Shown: piece by piece, positions 13,501 to 28,500 of the stretch | How positions within the stretch are numbered: the first letter of the stretch is position 1 | Layout of the letters: each line of letters begins with the position of its first letter | NCBI GenBank assembly: GCA_008973525.1 | Contig: WACJ01000249.1 | Coordinates: 62,001 to 126,000, forward strand | Direction: 5' to 3' | DNA: 64,000 bases | Origin: Stenopsyche tienmushanensis | Taxonomy: Eukaryota; Arthropoda; Insecta; Trichoptera; Stenopsychidae | Program-made: the position numbers and the translations under genes | Notes under the pieces: model-generated | Seen by the model: only the letters and a program-made list of their open reading frames with translations | Told to the model about the DNA's origin: nothing | The model's database searches: none

Positions 13501-16500
13501 GCATAAATAAAATTGAATCAGCCAAATCAAGCGTTACCAAAGCCATTCCATTAAAGCTGTCAAATCATAGATCATTTCGACCTAAAATTTGATCAAATGA
13601 AAATTTATTTAATATTTTACCAGCTATAGAAAGTATTCCATTCTAATTTAAAGCTTGGAGTTCAAATGTAATAATGGTTATGCAAATATTTGGAGTTCTA
13701 TTACATCCAAGTGTTTAAAAAAGTTATTGTGATTTAATTATATTTGAGCACTATGAATTAATTAATATCTTCAATCTTTTTAATTTTATCCACACTTGTA
13801 CATAAGAGTTTCTATCTTGCCGAGGATCTGATTAAAAAGGTGATTTTAAAATGGCATAAGGTTGAATTTTAAATCTTAAATTTTCTTAGCTATCAATGAA
13901 AGGTTAGTGTTTCATCGTCATATATTTGGTTAACAATTTCCAATCAAATGTTCGAACTTGAATAAAATGTTTTTATTTCGCACCATTAATCATTTGAATG
14001 GCACTAGCAGCATTGTGAAAAGTAATAATGGTGATTCAACACGAACAGCAATTTCCTCGGAATTGATTCAAAAGGTGAAGACGCAAACTGAGCGAAAACT
14101 GAAGCAATATACAGATTATTATTTCATTAAAATATCGAAGAATTATTTTCAAATAATTTATAAGCAATCCAAAAAGTGCAATATCTCACGAATAGTATGA
14201 TAAAAGTGTGGTTTGAAAGATCATAAGTAATCAAATGGAATAGTCATGATCAATAATAATTTGGATCAGCGCGTGGTCACGAATAAGGAAAAACTCGCTT
14301 AGGTCATGATTTGAACCTTATTATTTTTCATTCATATTTTTTGATCAAAACTTCAATATTTATATTAAAAATACGACCAAAAGGTGTTACAAGCATGAAA
14401 AAAATGTATATATAGACTGTCAGCTTCATCGTACGAATTCTATGAAACTGTGGATCTAATATCCATGTTCTCCATATTCATTTAAAATATTTAAAAATTA
14501 AAGATATTCACTAAAAACATTGAAATGGATACCATTTGAAAGCCAGTTTTTATTGCGAATTGAAGCGTATTTTGGAAGTATTCTTCATCATCAGGTTCAA
14601 TGCCATTGTCTTGTACAAAAGTAGTTATTATACATTAAAAATGACCCTAAATTCAAAAGTGTTATAATATTGCGTAATAATTTAAAATACAAAAATGATA
14701 TAAATACAAAGGTATGAACATTGACAACATTTAGTCTGGTGCATCGCATACAATAACTCAACGTCGTATATCAAGGGTTGTTTCCATGCAAAGCCATATT
14801 GTTTGAGTGCTCATGTTCAAAAGCATAATTGGAAGTATTGTTGAAAGCTCATACGAAATGGCTTATTTTCTATTAAGTTAGAGCTTAAAGCACACCATAA
14901 GTCTGCTGGAAGCAGCAAGATATATGATGCTGTGCAGCAATTGTTCTCTCCCAGCTCATATGCTCCTAGAGCATATCGTGCATGCTCCCGGCGTCTGCAA
15001 TCGCCAATATTGTTGTTGCCAAGTGTGGAAATGTTATTGCCGTGGGTGTAATGGAGATAAATTGCAGAGGCTGGTGACTTTTCCCGGGGAGGTGCACAAC
15101 CCCATCGGCTCCTCCACCCCGTGAATTATTTTATTATCAACATAAACCGGTACACGTCCACAGGTCGGCGGGAACACCTCGTTATATTAGATGTGTTTAT
15201 ACCGACTTTATTTTTATTCGGTCATTCACTTTGCGAAATGTACAGATTTATACTTTTGGAGGATGGCGAAATTTCAGTATTTTCGACTTGGCCGTCAGCT
15301 TGGTGCTATAAAAATTTTCATACGGGTTCTAAAGATCAAGATTGTTAGTATTATCGTAAAAACTTTAGCTAAACTATCGTATAAATCTTTCTTTTGGAAA
15401 GTATCAATTTGGCTATGCAATGCTGATGGATTTGAAAATAATGTAACAATAAATAGTTTGTAGTTGCGGCTGAAATTTGTTTTGGTTGAAACCATCACTA
15501 ATCTTAAATATACCAATTTAATGCTCAATTAGAATATTTTATTTGAATCTTAATATAAAAAGAGAGAGTTGGGGAAGCTTGGGGTGGATTGTTTAATTGC
15601 ACTCATTGAAAACTAGGGAAAGTTTTTTTTATTTAAGAACGAGATTGAATCTGCCAAATCCACTATAATGGATTTGATGCCATGCGAATTTCAATTATCT
15701 CCCCAAAGCAGAAATAAGGAGTGTATATAAAAGCGAATAAAATAATATATTTTAAAAGAATATATATTTCTTGATAAATTTCTGCCATTTGGATCAAGAT
15801 TTCAGAGAAAGGACACAATCGCAATTATTTTCGTCTTTTCAAACGGTATCATTCTACTCTTGACAGATTCTTTTGACACTTTCTTTCTTCACTCTTCGTG
15901 GTTTACCAAAGCAAAGATTAAGGCGCGAATTTTTCGTGAAAAACGAATAATTTATTAATCTTTTTGCATTTTTAATTATAACGAGATTTGCTGATAATTT
16001 TACAAAAACAAATAATTTCAGTTACATGTACCAAAATAAAATACAATAAGTATTTTATAATTGTACAAACTGATAAATATTTGTAATTGTATGGAGTTGC
16101 TGGTTAAATCTCTATAATTGTAATGATTTATTACGAGTTTCTTTATAATATTTTTGGCTCCTGTAAAACAGTTTATATTGTAGCTAAAATTTGACCATGC
16201 AAATAATTAGAAACGTGTTATATTTTGCAACAACAAGCATTTTGAAATGTAAATTCTTAAGGGTTCTCAAGCGAATTTTGATTATTTAACTTATGCACTA
16301 TGTAAAATCGAATAATATTTAATCGTTTGTGGGTTTATTATGTAATATTATCCAAAAAATATATCAATGTAGGTTGATTTTCGAAGCGACATAAATTTTT
16401 ATCGGAAAAGTCGCATTTTTACGGGTTTCGTCATTAAACTCAATCTAAATTCAATTTAACTGCTGAAACTTTTGACGAATGAGCGTTAATTTCAAATTGA

Positions 16501-19500
16501 GTGTTTTATATTCTCGCTAAGTTCTCAAAGTCTGCCATCGAGCGTCAGACATAATGACTGGAATCGATTTGGGGTTCAAACTTCGTCCAATAATATCTGA
16601 ACATTACCAGTAATGGCCTCATAGAAATCTCTAATAGATATTTCCCGACGAAGCCCAAATCACAAGACCAATAGTCGACCATTATTATTATTGGCCAGAT
16701 ATCGGGTGGCAATCGAGGCATTGTTTGCATACTTGCACTTACAACGGACGATGTTAACGTTCAATTTAAGATTTATGAAAAAAATCTGATCTAATCTATT
16801 CTGAATGTGAGCACGATTTGTTCCTGAAAAAGGAATTAAACCTAATCTTTTTGTTCCGCCGTAAAATGGACGACTTTACGATTCATCAAGTAAGTGACAC
16901 CAGAATCTCGTGCCAAGTTCACTATTGACCAAATTTACAAACTTCTTCATTTTCTTTCTTGCTATGAAATTTCGTGGTGGCTCACTTCCAACTTTTTTTC
17001 ACAATGTTGAGTAACTTGGTTTATTAAACGTGACATACATAACTTTTACATTACCTAATTCAATCCGAAATATGTTGATCTTGTGTATTTTTTAATACTT
17101 ATTGTAAAAAAATGGATTTACGTACATTATATGGTTTCGGCAATTTAATTTTGGCAATGTCACTTGAACTTAAAATATAATGGGAAAGTGTTAAAAATAC
17201 CGAAAATTTATATATGGCTTCGATAAATTTTTGATTTAATTTATTAATATCTGTGATGAAAATAATTTTGATTAGACTTTAAAAGCAAGTCCTAATAAGA
17301 TTATTTTTTTCTATGATTTAATAACAGTAGAAAAACTATAAAGCCACCTAATAAATTCTAGTGCAATCATAAAACGACTTTATATGAAAAAATAATGAGT
17401 TTAGATCTAATTTAAGCATTCATTTTGGGAAAAGCTAAAGCATTTTACATTTACAACTATATATTTATTTCAAGTATAGAATTCACAATCAAATATAAAA
17501 ATAACTCTTATTACTTAAAATATTCATCAGAATCAGGTCAAAAGGGTCGAGGGCCGGATGAAAATCTCTATATTGGATGAAAACCAATCCGGTTCGCGGG
17601 CCATTGCTTGGGGACTGCTGAACTATTGTTTCCCAAACTTTCTTTGTATTTCTAGCTCTACTTCCATTGATTTTATAATATTCCTACTGTATTTTGAACA
17701 TTTAATGGCATCATTGTGACAAATTTGAAAAGATATAAATGCTTCAGGGATCGTTTAATTTCTATAAATTACAATTAGTATAAATTAAATAATGAAAATG
17801 GAAGAGCATTTATTTTGTATAACAGCAAATGGTTTACAAATTTCATACTGAAGATTCAAGGGATAAGATTATTTGGTATATCTTACTGATACCAATTTGA
17901 TGCAAATTAAAATCTAATGGGTTATAAAAGCGAAGATTGTGAAAAAAATGAACAATTCTACTATATTCGACATACTTTATGGAAGCTTCTTCATTGTATT
18001 TAAAGAGAAAAAACTAACAATTCTTCAATGACAAAAACAAATATTTAAATTACCACAACGAGTGCCATAATGTTCCTCAAAAGCAAAGCATAAAACATTA
18101 TTCTCAAAGGCGGCTTTGAGTTGACAAACACAATTAAAATATATATATATTAGAGCGGTCTTTTGTTAAATGGTCGTTCAACACCACCATGCCTCTTGGC
18201 GTTCTCCTCGATGCTCATAGGATCCCTAAGGGGGTGGTATCGCCCACTTTGAGAATCACTGGCCTTTTTTGAAAGCATAAACGTAATCCTGAATAATCAT
18301 AATTTTAGGAATTCCAAGGGGATTTGTTTGTAATTTTTATTCTGATCTTACAGCAACTTACTATATTATTTAGATGATTGTGCTTAAAATTATTTTATTT
18401 ATGGAATATTTATTCAATGGCTTATAATGAGATTTTTTGTTGTATTTATAACAACGAATTACTATTAATTCAACTTGTGGCTTGAAAAATCAATATAACA
18501 TCAGTGAACTTAAAGAACTGAACTTACAGTGTCCAAATGCTCATTCTATAAAATGAGAAGTAGAGGTCCTGTTTATTTAGGCCGCATTTAATTTTTTTGT
18601 GGATAAAATTTTGTAATGTTAGCTCTGAAAAGTGTCTTTTTTATTTGCATGCAACTTGAAAGCTTTTAAGACTAGTTTATTAATCATTGTCTTGATTGTT
18701 CCACAAAAGATCAGAGCTTTCAATTGACCCTGTTCTTTTAATATAAGCTTATAGACCACTCATGGCTATCTTAATTAATATTAAATACAAAACACCGATA
18801 ATTAATGAAGCTCTGCATATTAATCGACAATGCTTAAATTATTAATTTATTCTCTTTTTATGTTGCCACATTTGAAGTAATGTTCCATAGAAGAGATATA
18901 TAAATCTAGGTTTTCTATTGTCCTCCATATGTGATTAGATTAGGGTAAAGATTATTTGAATAGGAATTTTAGAGTGAGTTGTGAAATTATCATTATTTTT
19001 AATGAGATATTAGAATTTAGAGCCTGGATTGAGAAAATTGATCAGAAATAATGAATATTGATCTTCCAAATTTGTTGAGACAGTGATTAAAGACTCTGGA
19101 AACAAACCGACCCTTTTATACTGATTTTAAAGTGGAATATGTGCCTGAATCACACTTAAAAATATTCTTTATCACACGAAAGGAGAAATATATTTAAAAC
19201 ATCCGATATAAATAAATAAATTTAAATGTGTTGAAATTAGAAACATGTTGTTGAAATCTCAATTTTCCATTTTACTGATGTAATTTGTGATAAAACGAGA
19301 AAATATTCCAAGCTCGTTGGAAAGCGCTTCCGATGTGCGATAACCGTGATATACGCTGTAAGTTCATAAAGTAGGAATTTTAACCGCAACCTTTTTATTT
19401 TTAAGTGAAATAAATTCAAAAAACATTTTTCTTACTCGCCCCAAGCTCTCTCCACGCATTCTTCTCCATATGTGCTTATAAATACATTTGAGCCCTCTCT

Positions 19501-22500
19501 GATGCGTTTTTTCTCCTTTAGAGCTATGTGACAAAAGAAAAATTGTCCTACATATATATCCATTAACAGATCACGCAAGCCTAAAGGAGGTGTGAGGATA
19601 ACAGTGGAACACGACGTCATCTTCGTTTACATACATTTTCCATTTGTGCATATTTGAGCAACTGGATAATAATTTTATAACGCAAGACGAATGTGTTGTT
19701 CAATCTAAGAGAAGGCTGTATATGCAAAGCCTTAAAAGCTCCGTAATTTATGCGCAACATTTGAGCGCCTTGTATCTTGAAAGAACTTTGAATAATTTAG
19801 AATCAAAACATGCCAATAATTACGAAATTGTGGGGCGGGCGGAATTATCCATGGGATTCATCCCAAATCTCTCAAGAATCGTTATGATGGTTTAAATACT
19901 TGATACGTTTATATTTGTAGTATATATATATCAAGTGTCGGTATAGTGGATTATTTTTATAGTCTTACACCATAAATTATACATAGTTTGTAGATCAGAA
20001 GTAAAATATAATTTTAATGATAGTAATAATTTCTCTAATCCTTCATAGATCTTCTGTATATAAAATATATTTTGAAATAATTATGGAATCATATATGAAA
20101 GGCAACAGGAAACCATCAAAAAACAAGTTCGATAGCTGATATGGCATTTTCAGAAGAAAAAATGTATGTTAATCACTTCTATTTAAAAAGCTACAGTGTT
20201 ATATAAGAACTCAAATAATTTTCAAGTTTCCTTTACGGATGACATTATATGAATAATATTTGGAAATGCTTTTCATATCTGTCAACAGACGAAACCACTC
20301 TTCCTCTATAAATGTCGATGTCCTTCGAAATTTCTATCCATTGCGATATTTCCGGAGCTTCTGATAAACAATGGTAGAATTTTATTTCTCATATAGCACA
20401 TTTCCTATTGACATTTCTACTTTAAGATTATTGGGTGCCTTTCAAAACTTGAAATCCGTGCCAAGCATTTGGGGTGGTTCTCAACAGCACAACCTGAATC
20501 AATACCAATACGACTGATATGAAATTATGTCAAATTCAACCTGCTTGCATCCACATAAAGCAAAGCAGGTTTATTAATCTAAAGCTATATTATTCTTGCA
20601 TGGAACCTCTTCCATCTACGAATTACTTTTTATATAACCATATACAAATTCAACTACAATACTTTAAAATTGCTTCTGAAATCCAGTTTGATCCTCGGTA
20701 ATTTTTTTGAGGGACCGTTCAAAATATATGATTATTAAAATTCATGAACTGTTTTGCACCGTTGAACAAGTAGTATTTTGGATCTTAATAACTTAATTTT
20801 GGATCTGAATCCACTAGCGATTTCAGCAGCTCGGTATCAAATTCAGTATATCTCCCACTTCGGTGGTCATCAACTAGGCAAAAATTGCCACTTGAGAATC
20901 TTTGAAATCATCGTTGACACTTGTTGACTTTAAGAATTTTGCCGTAAACACCACAAATTTTCTTAGATGTCTGGGTTGTGTTTTCTTAGATAACGTTTCT
21001 TAGATAGTTTTTCCTCGTGATATTTTTTTTATAAAGTGAAATCCTCTTTACGTTACTTTACGAACCGGTTCGCCGTGTAGGTTGGCCCGTTTAGTATAAA
21101 GCCTCGTGTAGGCAGTTATTTTGCATTTGTTTAACACGATATCAAATATTTGCGTGCTATCACCCAATGTAACTACATAATGGTACTTGGCTTACAATTA
21201 ATTTGAACTCAGGCGGACGCGAATGATCTATTTTTCGCATATATATGCGTAAAAATATATTTGGTCATGCTTTAGCGTTTTATGAATAGAAAGGATTTGA
21301 TTTACAGGCGCCATTCCTAAATTCAAGATTTATGTATGTGATATTATCCAATTAAAACCACCTGGAGCTTCAGTCGATTCGCATAAAGGTGTCCTCTTGC
21401 ATGGGTATTATATTTTCGAATAACACTTCAATGTCCTTATTGGATCGAAGAACACAGACTGGTTGAGCTTTTTTTGCAGAATAACGAGCAAAAATTGTTG
21501 ACCTCATTCTTTACTCGCTGTACGTATCGGAAATATTTTCAAACCTAATGAAATTATGGCAAAGTGAAATATTTACGCTCTGCGAGGTTTTATGTTGTAT
21601 GCCCTGGAGGCATTATCGGAAACTTTTAAGGTTTCAATAAATTCGCCGTTTACTGTTGAACGTATCTAGGTGTAATTTTGAAGTACGTTCTAACAAATAT
21701 CTTTTTTGCAAACAAAAAACGCATTGGCAATGAAATTAAATTGACAAAATTTTTGATTTGGGTTCGATGTAGTGTTTATTGAAGTGCGAATAAAACTTAG
21801 CGTATGATCAAACGGCGTCTGTGAAAAGTTTATAAAGCTTTTAATATTCAAGCTTTCGAAATATGTTCAGCGCTCTCAGACGCTTTGATCTAAAGTTTAT
21901 CACTGCTTGTAAAAATATTTTTGTAAAAACTTTGATTGGTTTAAATCCACAAATGGCACTATAAAGTCATTTCTTAATGGAATCTTGAGCTTTTGTGTTC
22001 TTCGAAGTAGTTCGTTGACTTTGCGAACTTCAATTGCAAGTAAATTTAAAGTAGTTACTGAAAGCTTGAATCGCAAAAGATTGAGACCATTTTAGAAGTT
22101 GATTAATTCAAAATGTGCTATTTATTAATAAGTTGATTTATGGAAATATTTGCAATCATTTTACAAATGTACTCGCTGAAAACTTACAAAATTAAAGCAT
22201 ACCTCTAGACAGTCCATTAATCTTATTTGATTTGGCAAAATTTCAAGAATCAAATATTTAAAATTAACGCTTGATAAACAGTATTTTTATAGTAAACGCG
22301 TTGGAAAATGCTCTCACCTAAATGTTATTTTTTCAAAGGCAATTTCAAAGTTTTAGACATTAACTCTTATTACTTCAGACGGTTTTTCTCATTTAGAGCT
22401 TTCATTTTTGATGTGTAATTCCACTCGTATCTTGACACATTATATATTTCTTGAAGATTAAATTTCTTAGTAAGTATTATATTGAGCTAGGCTATGCTGG

Positions 22501-25500
22501 TCTTAATATTATTTGTAGTAGTACCAATCATCAATAATTAATATAAATATATTTTGACCAATGTCAAACTCTTTCATCATCTCGGAATATGAAATCTAGT
22601 TATTATTATATGTGTAAATTCTTTAATTTTTTGGACCTTTTTAAATTAATCTCCCGACCTGACAACTCTTTCGACTGGATCTTTTATTCACAATATACCT
22701 TATATTAATAGTATGATATAAAATATGTAGGATTAGGAATTTCCATAACTGCATTGACATAACGATTATATTTATAAAAAATATGTTTTTAAATTTGTAC
22801 ACCAATTATTTATTATAATTTGCCAAGTATCCACAGAATTAATTTTATAATGAAATTTCAATAAAACACCAATAGTCCTAATAAAATATGAATGCTGTAT
22901 ATTTTAAAACACTTAATTCTAGTTGGGCTTGAATTAACAAGGCTTTATTCATTGAGATATAAGGCTTTAATCTCTCTCGGTTGAAATAAAAATAAGTGTG
23001 GAATCACCACTATAACAATAATCTAAATGTTATAGCAAAATTTCATTAAAGAGCTGAATAAAAGACAATTCCAATTTCATTTCATATCATTTAAAAAAAA
23101 TCATATCTGCATTGTAGTTAAATTAACTAAAAATTGTAATCTTTCCTATTATCTGATATTTATGGGAAATTTCAGTTAAAGGACGTTTCTAACTTGCTGG
23201 TTCAAAAAAATATTTTTTCTTTGTCTATCGGAAAGAACCAATGTTTAAGAATACCTTCAGTAAATTTCAAGTCGATATGAATGAAATTCGCAAAGTTATA
23301 GGCCGACGAAAAAAAGTTGCACTTCGCGAAGCCGAGGAGAGAATGAACTTAAAACGCGATTTTCTAGAAACTATTTCTTTCAAGCTCATTACTGAAATTT
23401 ACTGAAAATAATATTTTATTGATTATTTGTATTGTTCATTTTAAATAAATAAGTATATTCGGTTCATATGAGCACAATTTTGTTCTTTTCAATTAGTTTG
23501 CGAGTCTCAGTTTGATTTTCGCTAGTTTTATTATAATTAAATTTTTAAACTAACTATTTAAAACTACATTATAAATCAAGTTTTAATATTTTGGATTCTT
23601 AAAAGAGTATGTGATATTTTTAAAATAATCGAGCTTTCTGAAAAATAAAATACTGGAATTACTTACCTGGGGTTAAAATGTAGATACTTTTCATGTACAA
23701 AAACAATTAAAAAGTAATTTCAACTATGTTTCAATATCAGGCCACACTAAATATGTTACAGTTATAGGGTTGAACATCTTCCTGCGGTATGAGATAGTGG
23801 ATTTTTAGGATGATTTATCTCAGATCAGATATTATTGCCGACACATAACGAGGTCATAAACTGCTGGTGAAATTGTCGATACAATTTTTGAAGGTCGATT
23901 TACAATAACGGCATGACTGGTTGCTTATGAGTGAAATCGCTGATTCATCGGAAATTCATCAATATCTGCGAGCAGTCAACGGCAAACGGCAGATTTGCAG
24001 CTTTGTTGAGGAATTCTTAGCGATTTAGTCAATATTGAAATTAATATCAGTTGAATGGGTTCCCTATCCCTGATGGCGCTAAATCAATGTGGGAATATGG
24101 GAGCGAATGTGGCGTGAAAGCCGGTCGCTTTTCTTTGTAAGCCTGTTAGGGCACGCGTGGATTGGCAAGCCGCAGACGAGATATGGAAATGCGAACACGT
24201 GGAAAACGGAAAACTCCAAAGTGGAAAAGACAAACAGAGTCGACTATAGTCCGATAAGGATTTCATACTTGTTTTCGTCCTGCTATTGACACATGTCTTA
24301 GATTGTTCCTTTATCATGCGATGATTGTGCCTGTAGGCGCCACTCCAGCAGCGGAAGCGCCATTCTTTTCTTTATTTGCTTTTCATATAACTCTATACAG
24401 ACTTTCATTCGGAAGGCTTTAAAATCCTCGGGTTTTGCATTGCATATTTATCATAAAATGCAATGGTGGTAGAGCTTGAAATACAGCTGTGGTCTGTGCA
24501 TCCAAATAGCTTTTATGTAACCGGAGTTTGTAATCCTCGCCGCGAAACGACTACTAACGTCAAATCTCATTTTTATGCTGTCTTATTTAAGCAGAAAAGT
24601 AGATTAAGACGTTATTAAGCCTGGGGATTATTTTAAAAATAAGTTTATTTACAGGAGCTTAAAATAATTAAGATTCGCAGAAATTTAACCATCAACGACG
24701 CGTATAAAAGTATATTTAAACGACGAAAATCTACCATGATTAATATTTAGATTTATTTAAAAAATGGTAATATATCAATCCAAAATACATTGTTTAATCC
24801 TTTGATATACCATTTATAAAATATTTGTCGACGTTGGAGCTAAAAATCGTCTAAATTGTTAAATTTAATAGAAAATATACTCGATTTACGTACAACACGG
24901 TTGAAATATATAATGTAAATTTATGCTAAATGAGGTTTGAAATTCATACAAAATTATGGTATGTATTCCAAAAATTAATTTTATACACATTTATTAAAAA
25001 TACTTTAATAATATCCATAATTTATCATAACTAACATTTATTATCCTACTTATTCGACTCTTTTTCAATATTACTTATAGGTTTTCATCACTGCTAGATT
25101 GGAATTCTTTAATATTTCTTTATCTATAATTTTTAATTTAATTTTTATCTTTCTACTTAATCAAACCTGAACGTTTTTCTATTAGTTTCAATCTAACCAT
25201 CTTACATGGTTTTAATACTTCAAAACAAATTATACAGAAAAATTTTCACCTGATGCAAAGGACTCTCGAAGCGTTTATACCGGTTTCTGAGATGTAGTCA
25301 CTGTTTTAATATTATAGTTAAAAATTATTGCTTTCTTTCCTTATAGAAAAATGCATGTTTTAATTGATTTATTTATAAAAAAGTATATAAACACACATTT
25401 TCACTATTATCAGATGATAGTTCATGCAACACTAGATTGTTCATTTTATTCTAAAATATCAAATATATCTACATTTTTAAAATTACACCAAGGTTTTACA

Positions 25501-28500
25501 ATGATTTGATTCTTTAAACCTTGATTATGGTTTATTTTTTGATATGCCTAAAATAACCGCATGCATAACCGTGCCTAAAATAACATATTATTCTAACTTA
25601 CCTTTAAAGAGATTATGTAAATTAACTGAAAATCAAATAGGAAATGAAAATATTATTGATGAGCTTTATGTAGTTGCTTACCCTTTAACATATATCATGT
25701 TTCAATTGTGTATGATTTTAAGATAGAAATTCACGAACCATTGCTACGGAAATTAAAGCCAAGCAATTAATGATATCCGGTTGAAATTATTTCACGAAAA
25801 TGAGTTCTTGAAAATGTAAGCGTGGTATTTCTAAGATATTAAATATTTTTTATTTCAATTAAGGATAATCTTATCATAACTAATTATATCAACTGTAATA
25901 TATAATATATGTAAAAAATATCTGGATGAGATCCCTAATACTTGTATAAAATATAAGATCTTATAGTCATCTTAAAATAATAATTTAGAAAAATATTTAG
26001 AGATTAGAGAGAGCGTGATTATCTGGTCATATTGCTGTTTATGCATTGAAATGCTTTGTGCTATTTGATATCATTATCTTATGGTAGAATATTCGTCAGT
26101 GCATGAAAAAAATCTTGTTGATAAATCATGAGTATTTACTTTCTCTGGTTAAGTCTGAATCGAAATGATCGTTGGAATACCCAAAAATTGTTGGTTGAAG
26201 ATATTTTCCACAACTTGAATTTAAATTCAAATCAATTTAATGAGCTTCTGTAACAATTTATTATTATTAAAAATTTTAAAAAACTATTTTTTACTGAAAA
26301 ATTATTTCGTTTTTGATGACTAAAAAAAATCATACAAATTTCCAGTAGAACTAAAGCTATCAATTGTATTCCTAAATTATGTAATATGACAATAGATATA
26401 GCGTATTAAATATATTGCAAAATATTATATAAAATGAACATTATAATATAATAGTAAAAGATTTCTATTTTTGTTAAAATTGTATTTCAAACATTAATAG
26501 CTTGGAGGGATTTTTAGATGACGTAATGAAATTTATAAAAAAAATAAATGTTTAAAGATAAATAAAATATAATATAATTGAATTCCATGCAAATGGTTGG
26601 AAAATGCTTGAAAAACTATCTAAAAGGGGTTGAAATTGAAAATAAATTAATCTGAGCCTTGTCTGAGAGCTCAGTTCATTAATCAAGCTGTCATTCGATT
26701 CTAGAAAGATTGAATTTGTAATTAAAAAAAATATAGTTCTCAGTCCTCGGATAGTTTGATAAATGGTGATCGATCCGCAATAAAGAACGTTTTTAATAAA
26801 GCATTAAATTGGATGTAGAATTTATATAAGGATAGCCCAAGACGAAAGATATCGTCAGCTTATGAACAAATCGCTCAAATAAATTTCCGTCAAAGATTTA
26901 TTCGTCCCATAAATATTTTCATGTACCCAAAAGTGAAAAAAAATCATAATTTATGTTCGCAAAGTACGCAATTTTTTAACGGTTACAAATATCACCCGTC
27001 AAACAAGTCGAAGAATAATAAAAGTCAAATATTGAAACTTTGGTCTGCGTTCTCTTCATAATTGCGAACTCTCTTCCATGCTTGAAGAGATAAATATTGT
27101 AGAAAGGTCTCATGGAAAAATCCAGAGTGGTCCTTTTTTGCGTAATTTATGCACGCCTCAATGCGTAATTTATTAACCTAATAAAATATTATAATAACAT
27201 TTTTCATCCCGCCGAAATTTTTGGCCCCCGGGAAAAGTTTAAAAAGGGTGAGCTGCAAAATGCTAGAGCGCATCGAGTAACGCGACGGAATTTTGCTCCC
27301 CCCATGCTGTGGAATATAATTAAAGAAATTAATCTTCTGAGAGGTTACTCCTATTAAAAAAAAATTGATCGACTAAATTTATGTAGTGAAATGGGAGAAA
27401 GTTGAGCCCTAATGAAGGGAGGTGCACCATCATCAAATTCGGCTGCGATGTAAATTTATGGAGATTCAACAAACCATTAATGTATTATTGATAGATACTT
27501 TCGATATTTATTCCAAAGGAATGCTATTCAGTTTAAGGCTTAAAATGATTGAATTTTTAGAGGGGAGAAAAGCAAATCGTTTTTTTGCTGAATATCTAAT
27601 ATGTGGAAGAATTACAGGGCGAATGTAGCGAATACAAACCGTATTTTACGATATGACTGGTAGCGGTTTTCAGTAAGAATGAAATATGAGAAAGGCTTTC
27701 ATTTTTTTATTAACATAAATCAACAGTGGAGAAACTAAACATATACTTACAAATCTGTTGGAGAAAATATGTTTTTAAATAACGGCCATGTTCCTTTGTC
27801 GCTTAGTTTTTAATATCAAGACTAAATGATGTATTATTCTAGCACTGTAATACTAGTAAATTAAATATATTACTACTCTATTAGTTGTTTCAGTATTAGT
27901 CCACTTCAGATCCTGAAAATCAGGATAATTTTGAATCAAGGTAATCGCTTGAATATATTAATCCTTCTTATTAACTTTTTTCCATAATTTGGGTTTGAAT
28001 CGAAAAACTAAAACTAACGCATTATACTAGTATGCAATATTTTAATATATTTATTAATTTATGATAACTTTGAATCATTTTTCTAATAGATGTATGTATT
28101 TATCCTTTAATATTTGAATTAACAATAAAATTGTCCAGATAAATGATCTCCCAAACCATTGCTTGATTGGATTATGTTGACTCTAACTTTTGGGTGTATT
28201 TAAAATCTTATGATCCTGTTAATAAATTACAAATGTTATAATTCTTTTAATATGGGCCCATATCAAATAATTGGATTATGATTGAAAACTTGAATAAAAA
28301 TCAACCTTATTAGAAATTTGGAATTATATGGATTCAAATACAGAATAATTTAAAACTTATCAGATTGGGTATTTAAATAGCATACGGATAAATGCATGCA
28401 TGCAATTTCATATTAGCAAGATAGTTAATTTCTCCATCAGGTTGTAAACAAGGATGAGAGGCAAATAACATTAAACATTTAAAACAGTGGCTGTCTTGAA

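Noticed and set aside
14924..15124. Cys-rich 66-codon frame (CSNCSLPAHM...CCCQVWKCYCRGCNG)
   Set aside because: The Cys spacing fits no zinc finger or toxin pattern I know, and there is no signal peptide or splice context. Probably chance in a complex block.
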